From: Leucobacter komagatae
Lineage (GTDB): Bacteria; Actinomycetota; Actinomycetes; Actinomycetales; Microbacteriaceae
NCBI RefSeq assembly: GCF_006716085.1
Contig: NZ_VFON01000001.1
Span: 868,001 to 932,000, forward strand
Reading direction: 5' to 3'
Length of the DNA stretch: 64,000 bases
Numbering within the stretch: the first letter of the stretch is position 1; each line of letters begins with the position of its first letter. A model generated the notes under the pieces. That model did no database searches and was not told the origin of the DNA. It saw nothing but the letters and a program-made list of their open reading frames with translations. Below are positions 15,801-23,245 of this stretch, one piece after another. A program made the position numbers and the translations under genes.

Positions 15801-16585
15801 TCGGTTCGCACGTCCGCGAAGTCCGAGACGCGCACGACGCCGTCCTCGGTCGCGATCGGGAGCGCCGCGATGTCGTCGAGCGACCCGATGCCGGTGCCAA
15901 CCGTGACGGGGATGGATCCCGCTTCGCCGTCGATCTGCCCGGCGGGCAGGCTCGCGCCGTTCGCCTGCAGCACGGCCTGGACCGTGGCGGGCTCGACCTT
16001 CAGCTTTGCAACGTCGGCTGGCCGGAGATCAACGACGACCCGTTGGGCCTCCCGGCCCGAGAGCGTCGCCTTCTGCACGCCCGGAAGCGCCTGGAGCGCG
16101 GGGACGACACTTTGCTCAAGCGCGTCGCCGAATGTCGTTTCGTCGCCGCTTGTTCCAGCGCTCAGCATCATGGCGGGCATATCGTCAGCGCCGCCGGAGA
16201 AAACCTCCGCCTGCGCGCCGCTCGGGAAACTCGGTTTCAGGGCGTCCAGGCTTGCGCGAATGGTGCGCACCGTCTCCTCGGCGTCCTCATCAAACGGCCA
16301 CTCGACCATGATGTTCGCGTAGCCGCTCGAGGTGTCGGAGTTGACGCTCGTGACGCCCGGGATCGACTTGATCGCCTGCTCAGTGGGCTCGGTGACCGCC
16401 TTCACCAGCTCCTCGGGCGCGAGGCCGTCAGCCTGGACCGATACGTAGGCCATCGGCACCTTCATCGACGGCATGAGCTCTTGTTTGAGCGCTCCCATCG
16501 AGATGATGCCGAGCACCGCGACCGCGAGGGTCACGAGGCCGACTATCAAGCGGTTCTTCAAACTGAGACGGGTGAGCGGGGTCAT
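12806..16585 (-). CDS. HAE1/AcrB-type RND efflux pump with inserted coiled-coil hairpin
   Basis: 1259 residues. It starts MTPLTRLSLKNRLIVGLVTL, as in SwrC/AcrB-family proton-driven exporters of lipophilic compounds. The layout is TM1, a porter domain (about 35-330), TM2-6 with GRVVDDSIVVIENI near 400, a cytoplasmic linker carrying AGEAGLAGEAGL repeats near 505-525, the second porter half, TM8-12 with LIGIVVTNAIVLMDLINR near 1080, and an acidic Gly/Ala tail. Between LGDLLLPVTP and GAPMKLSEIAAV, in the docking region (about 795-935), some 140 Ala/Glu/Gln-rich residues form two helical stretches around a Pro-rich turn. No membrane-fusion protein gene adjoins. DNA encoding the linker has an 18-bp tandem duplication at 15043-15078. 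Confidence 0.92.
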   Translation of the reverse strand: MTPLTRLSLKNRLIVGLVTLAVAVLGIISMGALKQELMPSMKVPMAYVSVQADGLAPEELVKAVTEPTEQAIKSIPGVTSVNSDTSSGYANIMVEWPFDEDAEETVRTIRASLDALKPSFPSGAQAEVFSGGADDMPAMMLSAGTSGDETTFGDALEQSVVPALQALPGVQKATLSGREAQRVVVDLRPADVAKLKVEPATVQAVLQANGASLPAGQIDGEAGSIPVTVGTGIGSLDDIAALPIATEDGVVRVSDFADVRTETIPADTISRVNGKPALTLQIMPARGANVVQISHAVTAELDRQAPGLKAEFVTIFDQAPFIEQSIHDLAVEGGLGLVFAVLVILAFLASWRSTIIAAVSIPLSLLITLIGLQMSDNTLNILTLGALTIAIGRVVDDSIVVIENISRRRGTGPLTIEGVVASVRQVAGAITASTLTTVAVFLPIAFVSGMAGQLFRPFAVTVSIALIASLVVALTIVPVLAYWFMQKPPKPRRGEAGAGTDGEAGLAGEAGLAGETGDADADPDRVPSELDEIHSAPDRLQRAFMPALSATRRHPVITLVSSGLILALTLGMTAFLKTDFLGSSGQESLQLTQTAKEGATDLVAEAEPVEQALAKVDGVRDVMTSIPVGGEGQPTISYDLQLADGADVERVSGAVQGALDKLTDAGELRLQTQDAFVGDAGGGGGIALQIRGNDPVALREASELLEKELAEAKGVQSVYSDIKGEQPVMRVKLDEAKAARLGFDRAAVAKTISDAMQGETIGRLMLEGAERDIVLRTPGTEYTAATLGDLLLPVTPQQTAIVQKAASDALQEKAEAEAEEARLKANADLTNQIWEAGNQRAELVQQLGELNSQLAALAAAPVTPYPPVDPKDAGKQQAAQERAEQLAGLQAAIDGAQSGIAGIDEQIAALRQGQADAAQALVDQQAAEAETKAATEAKGAPMKLSEIAAVEEEMTAPVITRADGERQVVLSVTPKTGQLDAANTAVDRAIATTDLPAGVSFELGGVSAQQDEAFGQLGVAMLAAIMLVLLVMVATFRSFRGPLVLLISIPFAATGAILGLLITGVPLGLPALIGLLMLIGIVVTNAIVLMDLINRLRESGASLDEAVEHGTRLRLRPILMTAAATIFALVPMALGLTGGGVFISRPLAIVVIGGLVSSTLLTLILVPVLYTLVERRRERKLEKRAAKRAAKAAGMAGVVAVAGAVSGDTAALTEALGLASAEETNAPATGDAEGGPAGASGDAPDGAPDGGPLGGSSRD
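15043..15078. repeat. 18-bp tandem duplication in the RND pump gene
   Basis: Two identical 18-mers CGCCAGCCAGGCCCGCCT are adjacent and in frame, encoding the repeated Gly-Glu-Ala-Gly-Leu-Ala linker of the RND pump. Confidence 0.9.
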
Positions 16586-16742
16586 AACGCCTTTCGGGCA
16601 GGGTCGATCTCACGTACCGATCCAGTTTGGCGTTCCCGTTCGCTCCCCGCGTCGTACCCAGGTACGACGCCCGTCCACCCAGGGGATGATCTTTCAGGCG
16701 CCCCGCGCTTCCCGGCGCTCGCTCCCGCGCCGCTTTCGAACG

Positions 16743-17129
16743 CTACACGACGGGGATGATGCTGCCGTCAGTGTCGCGCCTGCCAAATCCAAAGGCGCGA
16801 TCCACCGCGATGTGCACGAACCACGCAAGCCCAGCGAGTCCGAGGGCCCAGACGCCGCCGTCCATCGCCCCGGTGAGCAGGAAGACCGCGAAGCCAACGG
16901 CAAGGACCCCGACGGCGATGAGGGCGTTGTGCATCGTGTTGTAGAAGGCGACGCGCTCGGGCTTCAGGCGCCCCGGGCTCGCGAACGCCCCAATCAGCGC
17001 GAAGTCGGGCAGGATCGCGAAGATCAGGGCGACGGTGACCGCCGGCCACCCGAACCACACGCACCACAGCACGGTGATGATCAGCCAGAGGAGGGCGCTC
17101 ATGCCCCAAACCACACGCGAATAACCCAT
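16743..17129 (-). CDS. DUF4260 family membrane protein
   Basis: 128 residues with four predicted membrane helices. The conserved C-terminal signature HIAVDRAFGFGRRD (about 107-120) and the internal FYNTMHNAL (about 63-71) match DUF4260 proteins, small integral membrane proteins of unknown function. The ATG at 17129 is the only sensible start. It lies 157 bp from the pump start and has no operon partner. Confidence 0.7.
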   Translation of the reverse strand: MGYSRVVWGMSALLWLIITVLWCVWFGWPAVTVALIFAILPDFALIGAFASPGRLKPERVAFYNTMHNALIAVGVLAVGFAVFLLTGAMDGGVWALGLAGLAWFVHIAVDRAFGFGRRDTDGSIIPVV

Positions 17130-17195
17130 GAGGCAATGCTATTGGGTGCGCTCGAAGCCCGGGCACAGCTGAGCTGTGCCCAGGCCGGGTCGCCG

Positions 17196-17783
17196 CTACC
17201 CCTTCGCGACGCTCACGACGACGGGCGTCGGGTTCGCGAACAGGTCGTAGACGGGGCAGTTGATGTCGACCGCGTCGCGGAGCTGCTCGTAGCGCTCCTG
17301 CGTTTCGGGCCCGGTGAGCTCAACGTGAAGGCGGATCCCGCTGAAGCCGGGCCGCACAGTCTCGTCCTTCCCGAGGAGGCGGGCGGCGTCGAGGTCGCCC
17401 TCGGCGCGCACGCGAATGTCGTCGACCTGAATCCCGAGCGCCTGCGCATACAGCCGGTACACGACGACCTGGCAACCGACGAGCGCGCCGAGCGCATAGT
17501 CAACGGGGCTCGCGGCGACGTCGTCGCCAGCGAGCGCGGCCGGCTCGTCGATGACGAACTCGTGTTTGCCGGCCCGTACGCGGGTAGCAACCCCACCCTC
17601 GCCAACGCCCTCGACCCGGTAGGTGAGCTTTGAGGAGTCGCGGTTCTGGTCGATGCGCTTACTCCAAGCGGCGCCCGCGTCATCGAGTCGCTGCGCGCGG
17701 TCTGCGGCGGTGATGCTGGGAACGGTGACGCTGGGGATCGTGGTGGACTGGGGGCGGTCTGTGGCGAGTGCGAGAGAAGTCAT
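17196..17783 (-). CDS. OsmC family protein
   Basis: 195 residues from ATG 17783. OsmC/Ohr proteins are thiol-dependent peroxidases for organic hydroperoxides. The typical fold is seen in VATRVRAGKHEFVIDEPAALAGDDVAASPVDYALGALVGCQVVVYR, where GALVGCQ carries the N-terminal redox Cys. The usual second Cys appears in DINCPVYDLF near the end (about residue 180). The latter spacing is typical of the YhfA-like OsmC group rather than of Ohr. A GTG at 17852 would add 23 residues with no homology-like character. The gene diverges from the hydrolase at 17942. Confidence 0.8.
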   Translation of the reverse strand: MTSLALATDRPQSTTIPSVTVPSITAADRAQRLDDAGAAWSKRIDQNRDSSKLTYRVEGVGEGGVATRVRAGKHEFVIDEPAALAGDDVAASPVDYALGALVGCQVVVYRLYAQALGIQVDDIRVRAEGDLDAARLLGKDETVRPGFSGIRLHVELTGPETQERYEQLRDAVDINCPVYDLFANPTPVVVSVAKG

Positions 17784-17927
17784 GTCGGCTACGGTACAGA
17801 GCCGAAAAGCAGCCCGCATCCGCCGCCGAAACACGGTGAAACGGGGCGTCACACGGCGTCATGTTGGCGCGGCGACGGGCGCGCCTGTCCCGGCGCCGGG
17901 CACCCCGGTGTCACCCCGCGGCCCTGT

Positions 17928-17933
17928 TATGAT
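17928..17933 (+). promoter_or_regulatory. -10 box TATGAT of a probable leaderless transcript
   Basis: TATGAT ends 8 bp before the ATG of the alpha/beta hydrolase gene, and there is no ribosome site in between. Transcription would start at or next to the start codon. No clear -35 hexamer is visible. Confidence 0.5.
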
Positions 17934-17941
17934 TCGGAAAC

Positions 17942-18709
17942 ATGAACACTATGATTTCGGGATCGGGATCCGATGTTCTCTTCCTGCATGGCGGCGGCGT
18001 CGCGGGCTGGATGTGGCGGCCCGTGCTCGACGTGCTCGCCGGCGGCCTGCGGGCGATCGTCCCTGATCTGCCCGGCCACGGCTCGAGCGGCTCCGTCGAC
18101 TACGTTTCCCACGACGAAACGCTCGCCCGGCTCGCCGACCTGATTCGTGACCGTGCACCCCGCGGAGTGACCGTCGTCGGCTTCTCGCTCGGTGGGCAGC
18201 TCGCCCTTCGGCTTGCGTCCGAGCATCCGGAGCTCGTTCGGGCCGCACTCGTCGTGAGCGCCGAGACCACGCCCGCTCCCGCGCAGGCCGCGACGCTCGC
18301 GCTGCTCAGAGCTTCCGCGCCGCTCGCGAAACGCGAGTGGTTCGCGAAGCTGCAGGCCCGTCAGCTCGGCGTGCCCGCGACGCTCCTCGGGCGGTACATC
18401 ACAGACAGCGCCAGGGTGTCGGAGGCGACGCTCCTCGCGAGCGTCAAGGAGAACATCTCGTTCACGCTCCCCGACGGGTGGGCGGCGTTCGCGGGGCCCG
18501 CGACCGTCGTCGTTGGAACAAAGGAGCGGGGGCTCATGCGCGCGTCCGCCGAACTCACGCACGCTGCGCTCCCCCACAGCACCCTCGTTGTCGCGGAGCG
18601 CGCGGGCCACGACGCGCCCTTCACGCGGCCCGAGCTCATCGCGGCCGAGCTGCGCGCGCTGCTGTCGGATGAGGATCCTGAGCGGCCTCAACGCGAGGTA
18701 TCCGAGTGA
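17942..18709 (+). CDS. Alpha/beta hydrolase
   Basis: 255 residues. HGGGVAGWMW (about 16-25) forms the oxyanion loop, GFSLGG (about 80) is the nucleophile elbow with catalytic Ser, and AGHDAPFTRPE near 222 supplies the His. The size and HGG start resemble small esterases/lactonases of the MenH/PcaD type, but the substrate cannot be inferred. It probably forms an operon with the HAD hydrolase, whose GTG overlaps its TGA, and possibly the GNAT gene after that. Confidence 0.8.
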   Translation: MNTMISGSGSDVLFLHGGGVAGWMWRPVLDVLAGGLRAIVPDLPGHGSSGSVDYVSHDETLARLADLIRDRAPRGVTVVGFSLGGQLALRLASEHPELVRAALVVSAETTPAPAQAATLALLRASAPLAKREWFAKLQARQLGVPATLLGRYITDSARVSEATLLASVKENISFTLPDGWAAFAGPATVVVGTKERGLMRASAELTHAALPHSTLVVAERAGHDAPFTRPELIAAELRALLSDEDPERPQREVSE

Positions 18710-19422
18710 CGGCCGCGCCAAGCCCGCGAGCGACGGCACGCCCCAAGACGCACGTCTTCTTCGATTTCTTCGGCACGCTCGTGGACTATGACCCTTCCGT
18801 CCACCCCGCCTCCCGCAACGCGCCGCACGAGTTCGCCGTGCGCGCCGGTGCCCCGATCGATGCGCCCGCCGCGAGTCGATTGTGGGAGCGGGCGTGGCTG
18901 GAAGTCGACGGGCAGGCGGCGAGTACGGGGCGAGAGTGCTCGATGCGCGAGATCGCTGAACGCTTCAGCGAGCTCGCAGGCATCGCCGCACCCGACGCTG
19001 AGCTCGAATGCCTCGTCGACGACTACCTCGAGGCCTGGACCTCAGGGATCACTCTCGCCTCCGGCGCCGAAGCATGCCTCGCGGCGCTCGCCCCTCTGCA
19101 CACGCTCGCGGTCGTGAGTAACGCGCACGATCCACGCCTGGTGCCGCGCATGCTCCGCAGGTTTAAGATCGAGCACTTCTTCACGGATGTCATCACCTCT
19201 GTGGAATTGGGCTGGCGCAAACCACACCCCGAGATCTACCGGATCGCCCTTGAACGCACCGCGGGCTCAGTCGACGCCACGGTCTTCGTCGGCGACACCT
19301 GGGAGGCCGATGTGGCCGGGCCGCGCGCCCTCGGCATGGACGCCATCTACGTGGGCTTCCCCCGACGCGACCGCGCTGCGGTGGGGCTCGCCGAGGTTGC
19401 CTCGCTACTGGGCGTCGGATAG
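18706..19422 (+). CDS. HAD-superfamily hydrolase
   Basis: 238 residues; the GTG start overlaps the previous stop (GTGA), indicating translational coupling. Motif I is FFDFFGTLVDY with DFFGT in place of the usual DxDGT, so the general acid/base Asp is Phe, as in several haloacid dehalogenase-like subgroups. Motif II is VVSNAHD near 120, the motif III Lys is in ELGWRKPHPEIY, and motif IV is VFVGDTWEADVAGP. A helical cap lies at about 20-95. Likely a phosphatase or dehalogenase acting on a small metabolite. Confidence 0.82.
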   Translation: MTAAPSPRATARPKTHVFFDFFGTLVDYDPSVHPASRNAPHEFAVRAGAPIDAPAASRLWERAWLEVDGQAASTGRECSMREIAERFSELAGIAAPDAELECLVDDYLEAWTSGITLASGAEACLAALAPLHTLAVVSNAHDPRLVPRMLRRFKIEHFFTDVITSVELGWRKPHPEIYRIALERTAGSVDATVFVGDTWEADVAGPRALGMDAIYVGFPRRDRAAVGLAEVASLLGVG

Positions 19423-19431
19423 GTTCACAGG

Positions 19432-19899
19432 ATGGCAGCCACGCTCTCGCACACGATTAGGCAGTTCACCGAGGCAGACACGGAGCAGGCGGTGGCGCTC
19501 TGGGAGACGTGTGGGCTGACGCGCCCCTGGAACGACCCGCGGTCTGACATCGCCCGCAGCCTCGCCGCGCAGCCCGAGCTGTTTTTCGCGGCCGTGGCAG
19601 ATCAGGCTGCGCCCCGCACAAAGCCCCAACTCCTCGGGACGGTGATGGCGGGGTACGACGGCCACCGCGGCTGGATGTACTACCTCGCGACCGCGCCCGA
19701 GGCCAGAGGAGCAGGAATCGGGCGCGCCCTCGTCGCTGAGGTTGAGCGACGCCTTGAGTCGCTGGGCTGCCCCAAGGCGCAACTCATGGTGCGCACTGAC
19801 AACACCCAGGCCACCGGGTTCTACGAGGCCCTCGGGTACGGGGTGAACGAGGTGCTCGTGCTCGGCAGGCGGCTCATCGAGGACTCCCCGGCCGCGTAG
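19432..19899 (+). CDS. GNAT family N-acetyltransferase (YpeA-like)
   Basis: 155 residues. The acetyl-CoA-binding motif is EARGAGIGRALVAEVERRL (about 89-107). N-terminal IRQFTEADTEQAVALWETCGLTRPWNDP and C-terminal MVRTDNTQATGFYEALGY match the YpeA/RimI-like set. The acceptor is unknown. The start lies 10 bp after the HAD stop, so co-transcription is likely; a TAGGTT six bases before the ATG could also give an internal leaderless promoter. Confidence 0.82.
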   Translation: MAATLSHTIRQFTEADTEQAVALWETCGLTRPWNDPRSDIARSLAAQPELFFAAVADQAAPRTKPQLLGTVMAGYDGHRGWMYYLATAPEARGAGIGRALVAEVERRLESLGCPKAQLMVRTDNTQATGFYEALGYGVNEVLVLGRRLIEDSPAA

Positions 19900-19959
19900 C
19901 CATGCGGGGGGTTTCTCGGGGTTTCTCGGGGCTTTCCCGCTCGGCGCGCTCACTCCGGC

Positions 19960-20019
19960 TGCGATCGACGTTGCTGATGCCGAGACTGCCCCGAAGCATG
20001 ATGTCTCGGACCGATCGCA
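19960..20019. other. Nested inverted repeats between convergent genes
   Basis: An outer pair TGCGATCG (19960-19967) / CGATCGCA (20012-20019) encloses an inner pair CCGAGAC (19980-19986) / GTCTCGG (20003-20009). The element lies in the 171-bp gap between the GNAT and mepB stops, where terminators are expected, but it has internal spacers and no T tract. Structured 3' end, recombination remnant or small RNA are all possible. Confidence 0.4.
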
Positions 20020-20070
20020 TACGGAAGGGTTGAGGGCTCGGGGACGCTTTGCGACTAACCGGCTGCCCCG

Positions 20071-20562
20071 CTATCCGTCGAGGAGCGTGAAGGCTGGCGC
20101 CTGCGCTCGTTGGGTTCGGGCTGCCTGCGCGTTGAGTCCGTCGCACCAGCTCGGGTACAGACGGAATCCGCGCTTGCCTGCGCAGCCCGCGTGCTGCGTG
20201 ATTCCGAGGTCCATCAGCATCTCTGCGGTAAACCGAAACACCCCCGACCGGGCGAGTGTTCCGGACTCAGCGGTTGCTCCTGGCTCGGCGACAAAGACGA
20301 GCAGCCCCGCTGTCCCATCGTCGGCGGCAAACGGCTGGGTCTTCCCGTCAGCGCCCCGCTCCCAGACGGCGACGAACGCGCCTGGCTTCGTGGGGGTGAT
20401 GCGGGCGGTGCGGATCCGCCAGCGTTCCTCGGCCTCACCCACTCTCAGCAGCACGGTTCCAGACTCGTACTCGCCACCCTGTTCCTCTGGTGTCGGACCG
20501 CCGAGCACCTCGCCGAGGCCGACCAGGCGCGGAGACAACCGGTGAAACGTTGGAAATGACAC
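20071..20562 (-). CDS. MepB family protein
   Basis: 163 residues. The C-terminal half FRFTAEMLMDLGITQHAGCAG followed by GKRGFRLYPSWC carries the MepB signature known from the third gene of the staphylococcal mepRAB multidrug-efflux operon, whose biochemical role is undefined. The GTG start is preceded at seven bases by TAGGCT and no ribosome site, suggesting a leaderless message. It diverges from an arsR-MFS pair and shares their 101-bp promoter region. That context again links MepB with an exporter, although the regulator and pump here are from other families. Confidence 0.8.
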   Translation of the reverse strand: MSFPTFHRLSPRLVGLGEVLGGPTPEEQGGEYESGTVLLRVGEAEERWRIRTARITPTKPGAFVAVWERGADGKTQPFAADDGTAGLLVFVAEPGATAESGTLARSGVFRFTAEMLMDLGITQHAGCAGKRGFRLYPSWCDGLNAQAARTQRAQAPAFTLLDG

Positions 20563-20598
20563 CCGAGAAGCCTACCCCGGCGCCGCCTACAGGCCCGA

Positions 20599-20614
20599 CG
20601 CCACAACGCCACAA
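20599..20614. repeat. Tandem CGCCACAA octamer
   Basis: Two head-to-tail copies of CGCCACAA lie between the mepB promoter and the 32-bp dyad. They may be part of the same regulatory array or a chance duplication. Confidence 0.35.
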
Positions 20615-20617
20615 GAT

Positions 20618-20649
20618 GCACAATAAATCTTGCGCAATAGTTCTTGTGC
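20618..20649. promoter_or_regulatory. 32-bp symmetric operator in the mepB / arsR divergent promoter
   Basis: The sequence has the symmetric form GCACAA - 6 bp - TTGCGCAA - 6 bp - TTGTGC: the outer arms are exact reverse complements and the centre is self-complementary. The central TTGCGC also sits 16 bp before TATTCT (20652-20657), so it can serve as the -35 box of the leaderless arsR promoter. A bound repressor would occlude RNA polymerase. The likely ligand-responsive protein is the ArsR-type regulator encoded immediately downstream. Confidence 0.65.
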
Positions 20650-20663
20650 GATATTCTCGTTTC

Positions 20664-21245
20664 ATGGCCGATCAAGCAAACCTCCACCGCGCTGCCCACA
20701 TGCGCGTGCTCGCCCACCCGACACGACTGAAGCTGCTCGCCCTGCTGCGGGAGCACGGTCCCCAGACTGCCGCCCTCCTCGCACGACACGTCGATGAGGC
20801 GCCTGGCTCCCTGAGCTACCACCTGCGAAAGTTGGCAAGCGCCGACCTCATCGAGGAGGCGACCGACGCGGGCACCGACGCGCGCGAGCGGTGGTGGCGC
20901 GCCACACACGCAGAGACGGTGTGGAACACGGCGGAGTTCGCGGCCGACCCCGAACGCCTCGCGGCCCAGCAAGACATGTACCGAGCGCTCGGGCAGGCCT
21001 ACGCGCAGCGCCTCGCCGCCTACATCGACGGAGCTGGCGAACTCGACCGAATCTGGCTCGAAGCTGGCTTTCTGACAGACCGGAGCCTGCGGCTCACCCC
21101 CGGGCAGCTCGGGCAGCTCGGCTCAGAACTTGAAGCACTCCAGGAGCGCTGGCTGTCGGTGAGCCGCGAGAACATCGCCCAACCCGACGTGAGCCCCGAC
21201 GCGGCAGACGTCTTCTTCCTCGTGCAGGGCTACCGGCAGCCATGA
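20664..21245 (+). CDS. ArsR/HTH_20-type winged-helix regulator
   Basis: 193 residues from ATG 20664. An upstream in-frame extension crosses the promoter and is rejected. The winged helix is RVLAHPTRLKLLALLREHGPQTAALLARHVDEAPGSLSYHLRKLASADLI (about 13-62), followed by the wing and ERWWRATH. The C-terminal half is helical and carries no cysteine cluster, so metal sensing is unlikely; a small organic ligand is more probable. No ribosome site is visible, and TATTCT seven bases upstream implies a leaderless transcript. The downstream MFS gene overlaps by four bases (ATGA). The gene most likely represses itself, the pump and mepB. Confidence 0.85.
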   Translation: MADQANLHRAAHMRVLAHPTRLKLLALLREHGPQTAALLARHVDEAPGSLSYHLRKLASADLIEEATDAGTDARERWWRATHAETVWNTAEFAADPERLAAQQDMYRALGQAYAQRLAAYIDGAGELDRIWLEAGFLTDRSLRLTPGQLGQLGSELEALQERWLSVSRENIAQPDVSPDAADVFFLVQGYRQP

Positions 21246-22501
21246 GTAGGCGTTCCGACGCCGCCAAGAGCCCCGACCAGCCGGGCCGCCCCGCAGCGAT
21301 GCGCTCCCTCCGCGCCCTGCTCGTCAGCCACGCGCTCTCGCGAACGGGAAATGTCGTCACTGTCTTCGCGATCCCGTTCGCGGTGCTCGCCACGGGCGGG
21401 TCTGCGCTGCAGGTGGGGCTCGCCGCGGCCGCCACGACGGCGCCCGTCGTCATCGGTGGTACGTTCGGCGGCGTGGTCATCGACCGCATCGGACACGTAC
21501 GGGCGTCGGTCATCGCAGACCTCATCAGCGGGGCGACGCTCGCCCTGATCCCTCTCCTCGCGCGTGCCGATGCGCTCCCCTACGGGGCGCTGCTCGCGCT
21601 CGTCTTCCTCGGTGGGGTGTTCGACGCTCCGGGCGAGACCGCGCGGCGGGTGCTGCTGCCGCCGCTCTCACAGCGGGCGGGGCTTCCCATCGAGCGGTCC
21701 ATCGGCTTTCTCGACGGCACGAGCCGGCTGTCGGCGCTGCTCGGTGCGCCCCTCGCGGGCGCCCTGGTCGCAGCCATTGGGCCACACCCCGCCCTGTTCG
21801 CCACCGCGGCGGCCTTTGCGCTCTCGGCCGCGATCACGGCGGGCCTCGTGCGTCTGCCCGCGGGCGCGGTCGAACGCGAGCCATCGCTCGGCTACTGGCG
21901 CGACCTCGCGGAGGGAATGCGGTTCACGGTTCGGGATCCCTTGCTCGCGCGCATCGTCGCCCTCGTGCTCCTCACCAACGCGCTCGACGCGGCGCGCTCG
22001 GGGACGCTGATGCCGCTCTACGCGGCGGAGCAGCTCGGCGGCCCGACCGCCCTCGGGGTGGTCGTCGGGGTGTTCGGCGCCGCCGCCCTCCTCGGTACCG
22101 TCGCGTTCGGATACGTCGCGCACCGGCTCCCGCGAAGGATCCCGTTCGCGCTGTGCTTCGCGGTTGCGGGCGCATTCTCTTTCGCGCCAGCGCTGGGGGC
22201 CGGGGTGCCGGGCATGGTCGCGGCCGCCACCGTCAGCGGGCTCGCCGCGGGGGCAATCAACCCGATTCTCGGCGCGGCGCAGTTCGAGCGCATCCCTCCC
22301 CAGCTCAGGGGCCGCGTGCTCGGGCTTGTGACAGCGGGTGCGTGGGCCGGAATGCCGGTCGGCAGCCTCCTTGGCGGCGTCGGGGCCGAGCTCATCGGGG
22401 TGCGCTGGATGTTTCTCGCGATTGGGGTGGTCTACGTCGCAGCGACGCTCACTCCCCTCGCCGGCGGGCAGTGGAAGCTTATGGAACGAGGCCGGGGTTA
22501 G
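21242..22501 (+). CDS. MFS transporter, drug-exporter type
   Basis: 419 residues with about 12 hydrophobic segments. The N terminus LLVSHALSRTGNVVTVFAIPFAVLATGGSALQVGL and loop 2-3 GGVVIDRIGHVRA (motif A-like, G-x-x-x-D-R-x-G) match the EntS/Mef-like MFS_3 group of exporters. Its ATG overlaps the arsR stop, so expression is translationally coupled to the regulator. The 3' end overlaps by four bases the stop of the convergent GyrI-like gene. The substrate is unknown; the context predicts the compound that also inactivates the regulator. Confidence 0.87.
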   Translation: MSRRSDAAKSPDQPGRPAAMRSLRALLVSHALSRTGNVVTVFAIPFAVLATGGSALQVGLAAAATTAPVVIGGTFGGVVIDRIGHVRASVIADLISGATLALIPLLARADALPYGALLALVFLGGVFDAPGETARRVLLPPLSQRAGLPIERSIGFLDGTSRLSALLGAPLAGALVAAIGPHPALFATAAAFALSAAITAGLVRLPAGAVEREPSLGYWRDLAEGMRFTVRDPLLARIVALVLLTNALDAARSGTLMPLYAAEQLGGPTALGVVVGVFGAAALLGTVAFGYVAHRLPRRIPFALCFAVAGAFSFAPALGAGVPGMVAAATVSGLAAGAINPILGAAQFERIPPQLRGRVLGLVTAGAWAGMPVGSLLGGVGAELIGVRWMFLAIGVVYVAATLTPLAGGQWKLMERGRG

Positions 22502-23154
22502 CTATCCGCGGCACGCGCCGCCGAATCGCCCGGCCCAACTCGCTCGACGGGTTGCCGCAGGAGCGTGCGCATCCGCTCCGGGGCGGTCTTCCGCGGGTCG
22601 CTGAAGTACACCTCATGATGGGTGCCGCGCATCGCGAGCCCCGCGGACGGAATAAACCGCTCATGCAGCTCTTCGAGCACCGGGGCCTCGTCGTCGAACG
22701 AACCAACGTGCAAGGTTTGCACGCAGAGCCCTTCAGCGAGCGTCGCAAAGCGGACACGTTCGAGCATCTCGGGGGCATTCTTCCCGCCGAGACCGCGCAC
22801 AACGGTGTCGAACATGGCGTGGTCGATCCACTCCGGAACCATGATCATCATCGTCCAGCGCCATACCGACTTGTCGCGCGACACCGTGAAAGAGTCCATA
22901 TCGTCGGCCCACCAGAGCCCTTCAAGCGGTGGGACAACGTAGTCACGGCCCAGCTCACGCTTGCTCGCAAACTTCAGCTTGTACGCGACCGGATACAGCG
23001 CCTCAAGCGCGCGGGCGTACTCGCCGCCCTCGTTGGGGTCGCCCTGGCCGTCAATCATGAGGTACGTCGTCTCAGGCACCTGGGCGAGGCGGAACTCGCC
23101 TCGCTTCGCCCGGAAGCTGTCGAGCGTCTTCTTGAAATCGATCTTGTCTGACAC
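22498..23154 (-). CDS. GyrI-like small-molecule-binding domain protein
   Basis: 218 residues from GTG 23154, which has AAGGAG five bases upstream; a reading extended to 23727 runs through the convergent methyltransferase and is rejected. The sequence SDKIDFKKTLDSFRAKRGEFRLAQVPETTYLMIDGQGDPNEGGEYARALEALYPVAYKLKFASK is typical of stand-alone GyrI-like proteins (SBMC-like fold), which bind lipophilic ligands and in some cases hydrolyse xenobiotics. Its C-terminal GTHHEVYFSDPRKTAPERMRTLLRQPV is also characteristic. Proximity to a drug pump is suggestive but the strands are convergent. Confidence 0.82.
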   Translation of the reverse strand: MSDKIDFKKTLDSFRAKRGEFRLAQVPETTYLMIDGQGDPNEGGEYARALEALYPVAYKLKFASKRELGRDYVVPPLEGLWWADDMDSFTVSRDKSVWRWTMMIMVPEWIDHAMFDTVVRGLGGKNAPEMLERVRFATLAEGLCVQTLHVGSFDDEAPVLEELHERFIPSAGLAMRGTHHEVYFSDPRKTAPERMRTLLRQPVERVGPGDSAARAADS

Positions 23155-23245
23155 GCGGGCTCCTTCATTCGGGTGGCGCCAGCCTACACGCGGCGCGGCC
23201 CGGACTGGCCTGGGCCGGCACTGGGCCGGCGGTACACTGCTACCG

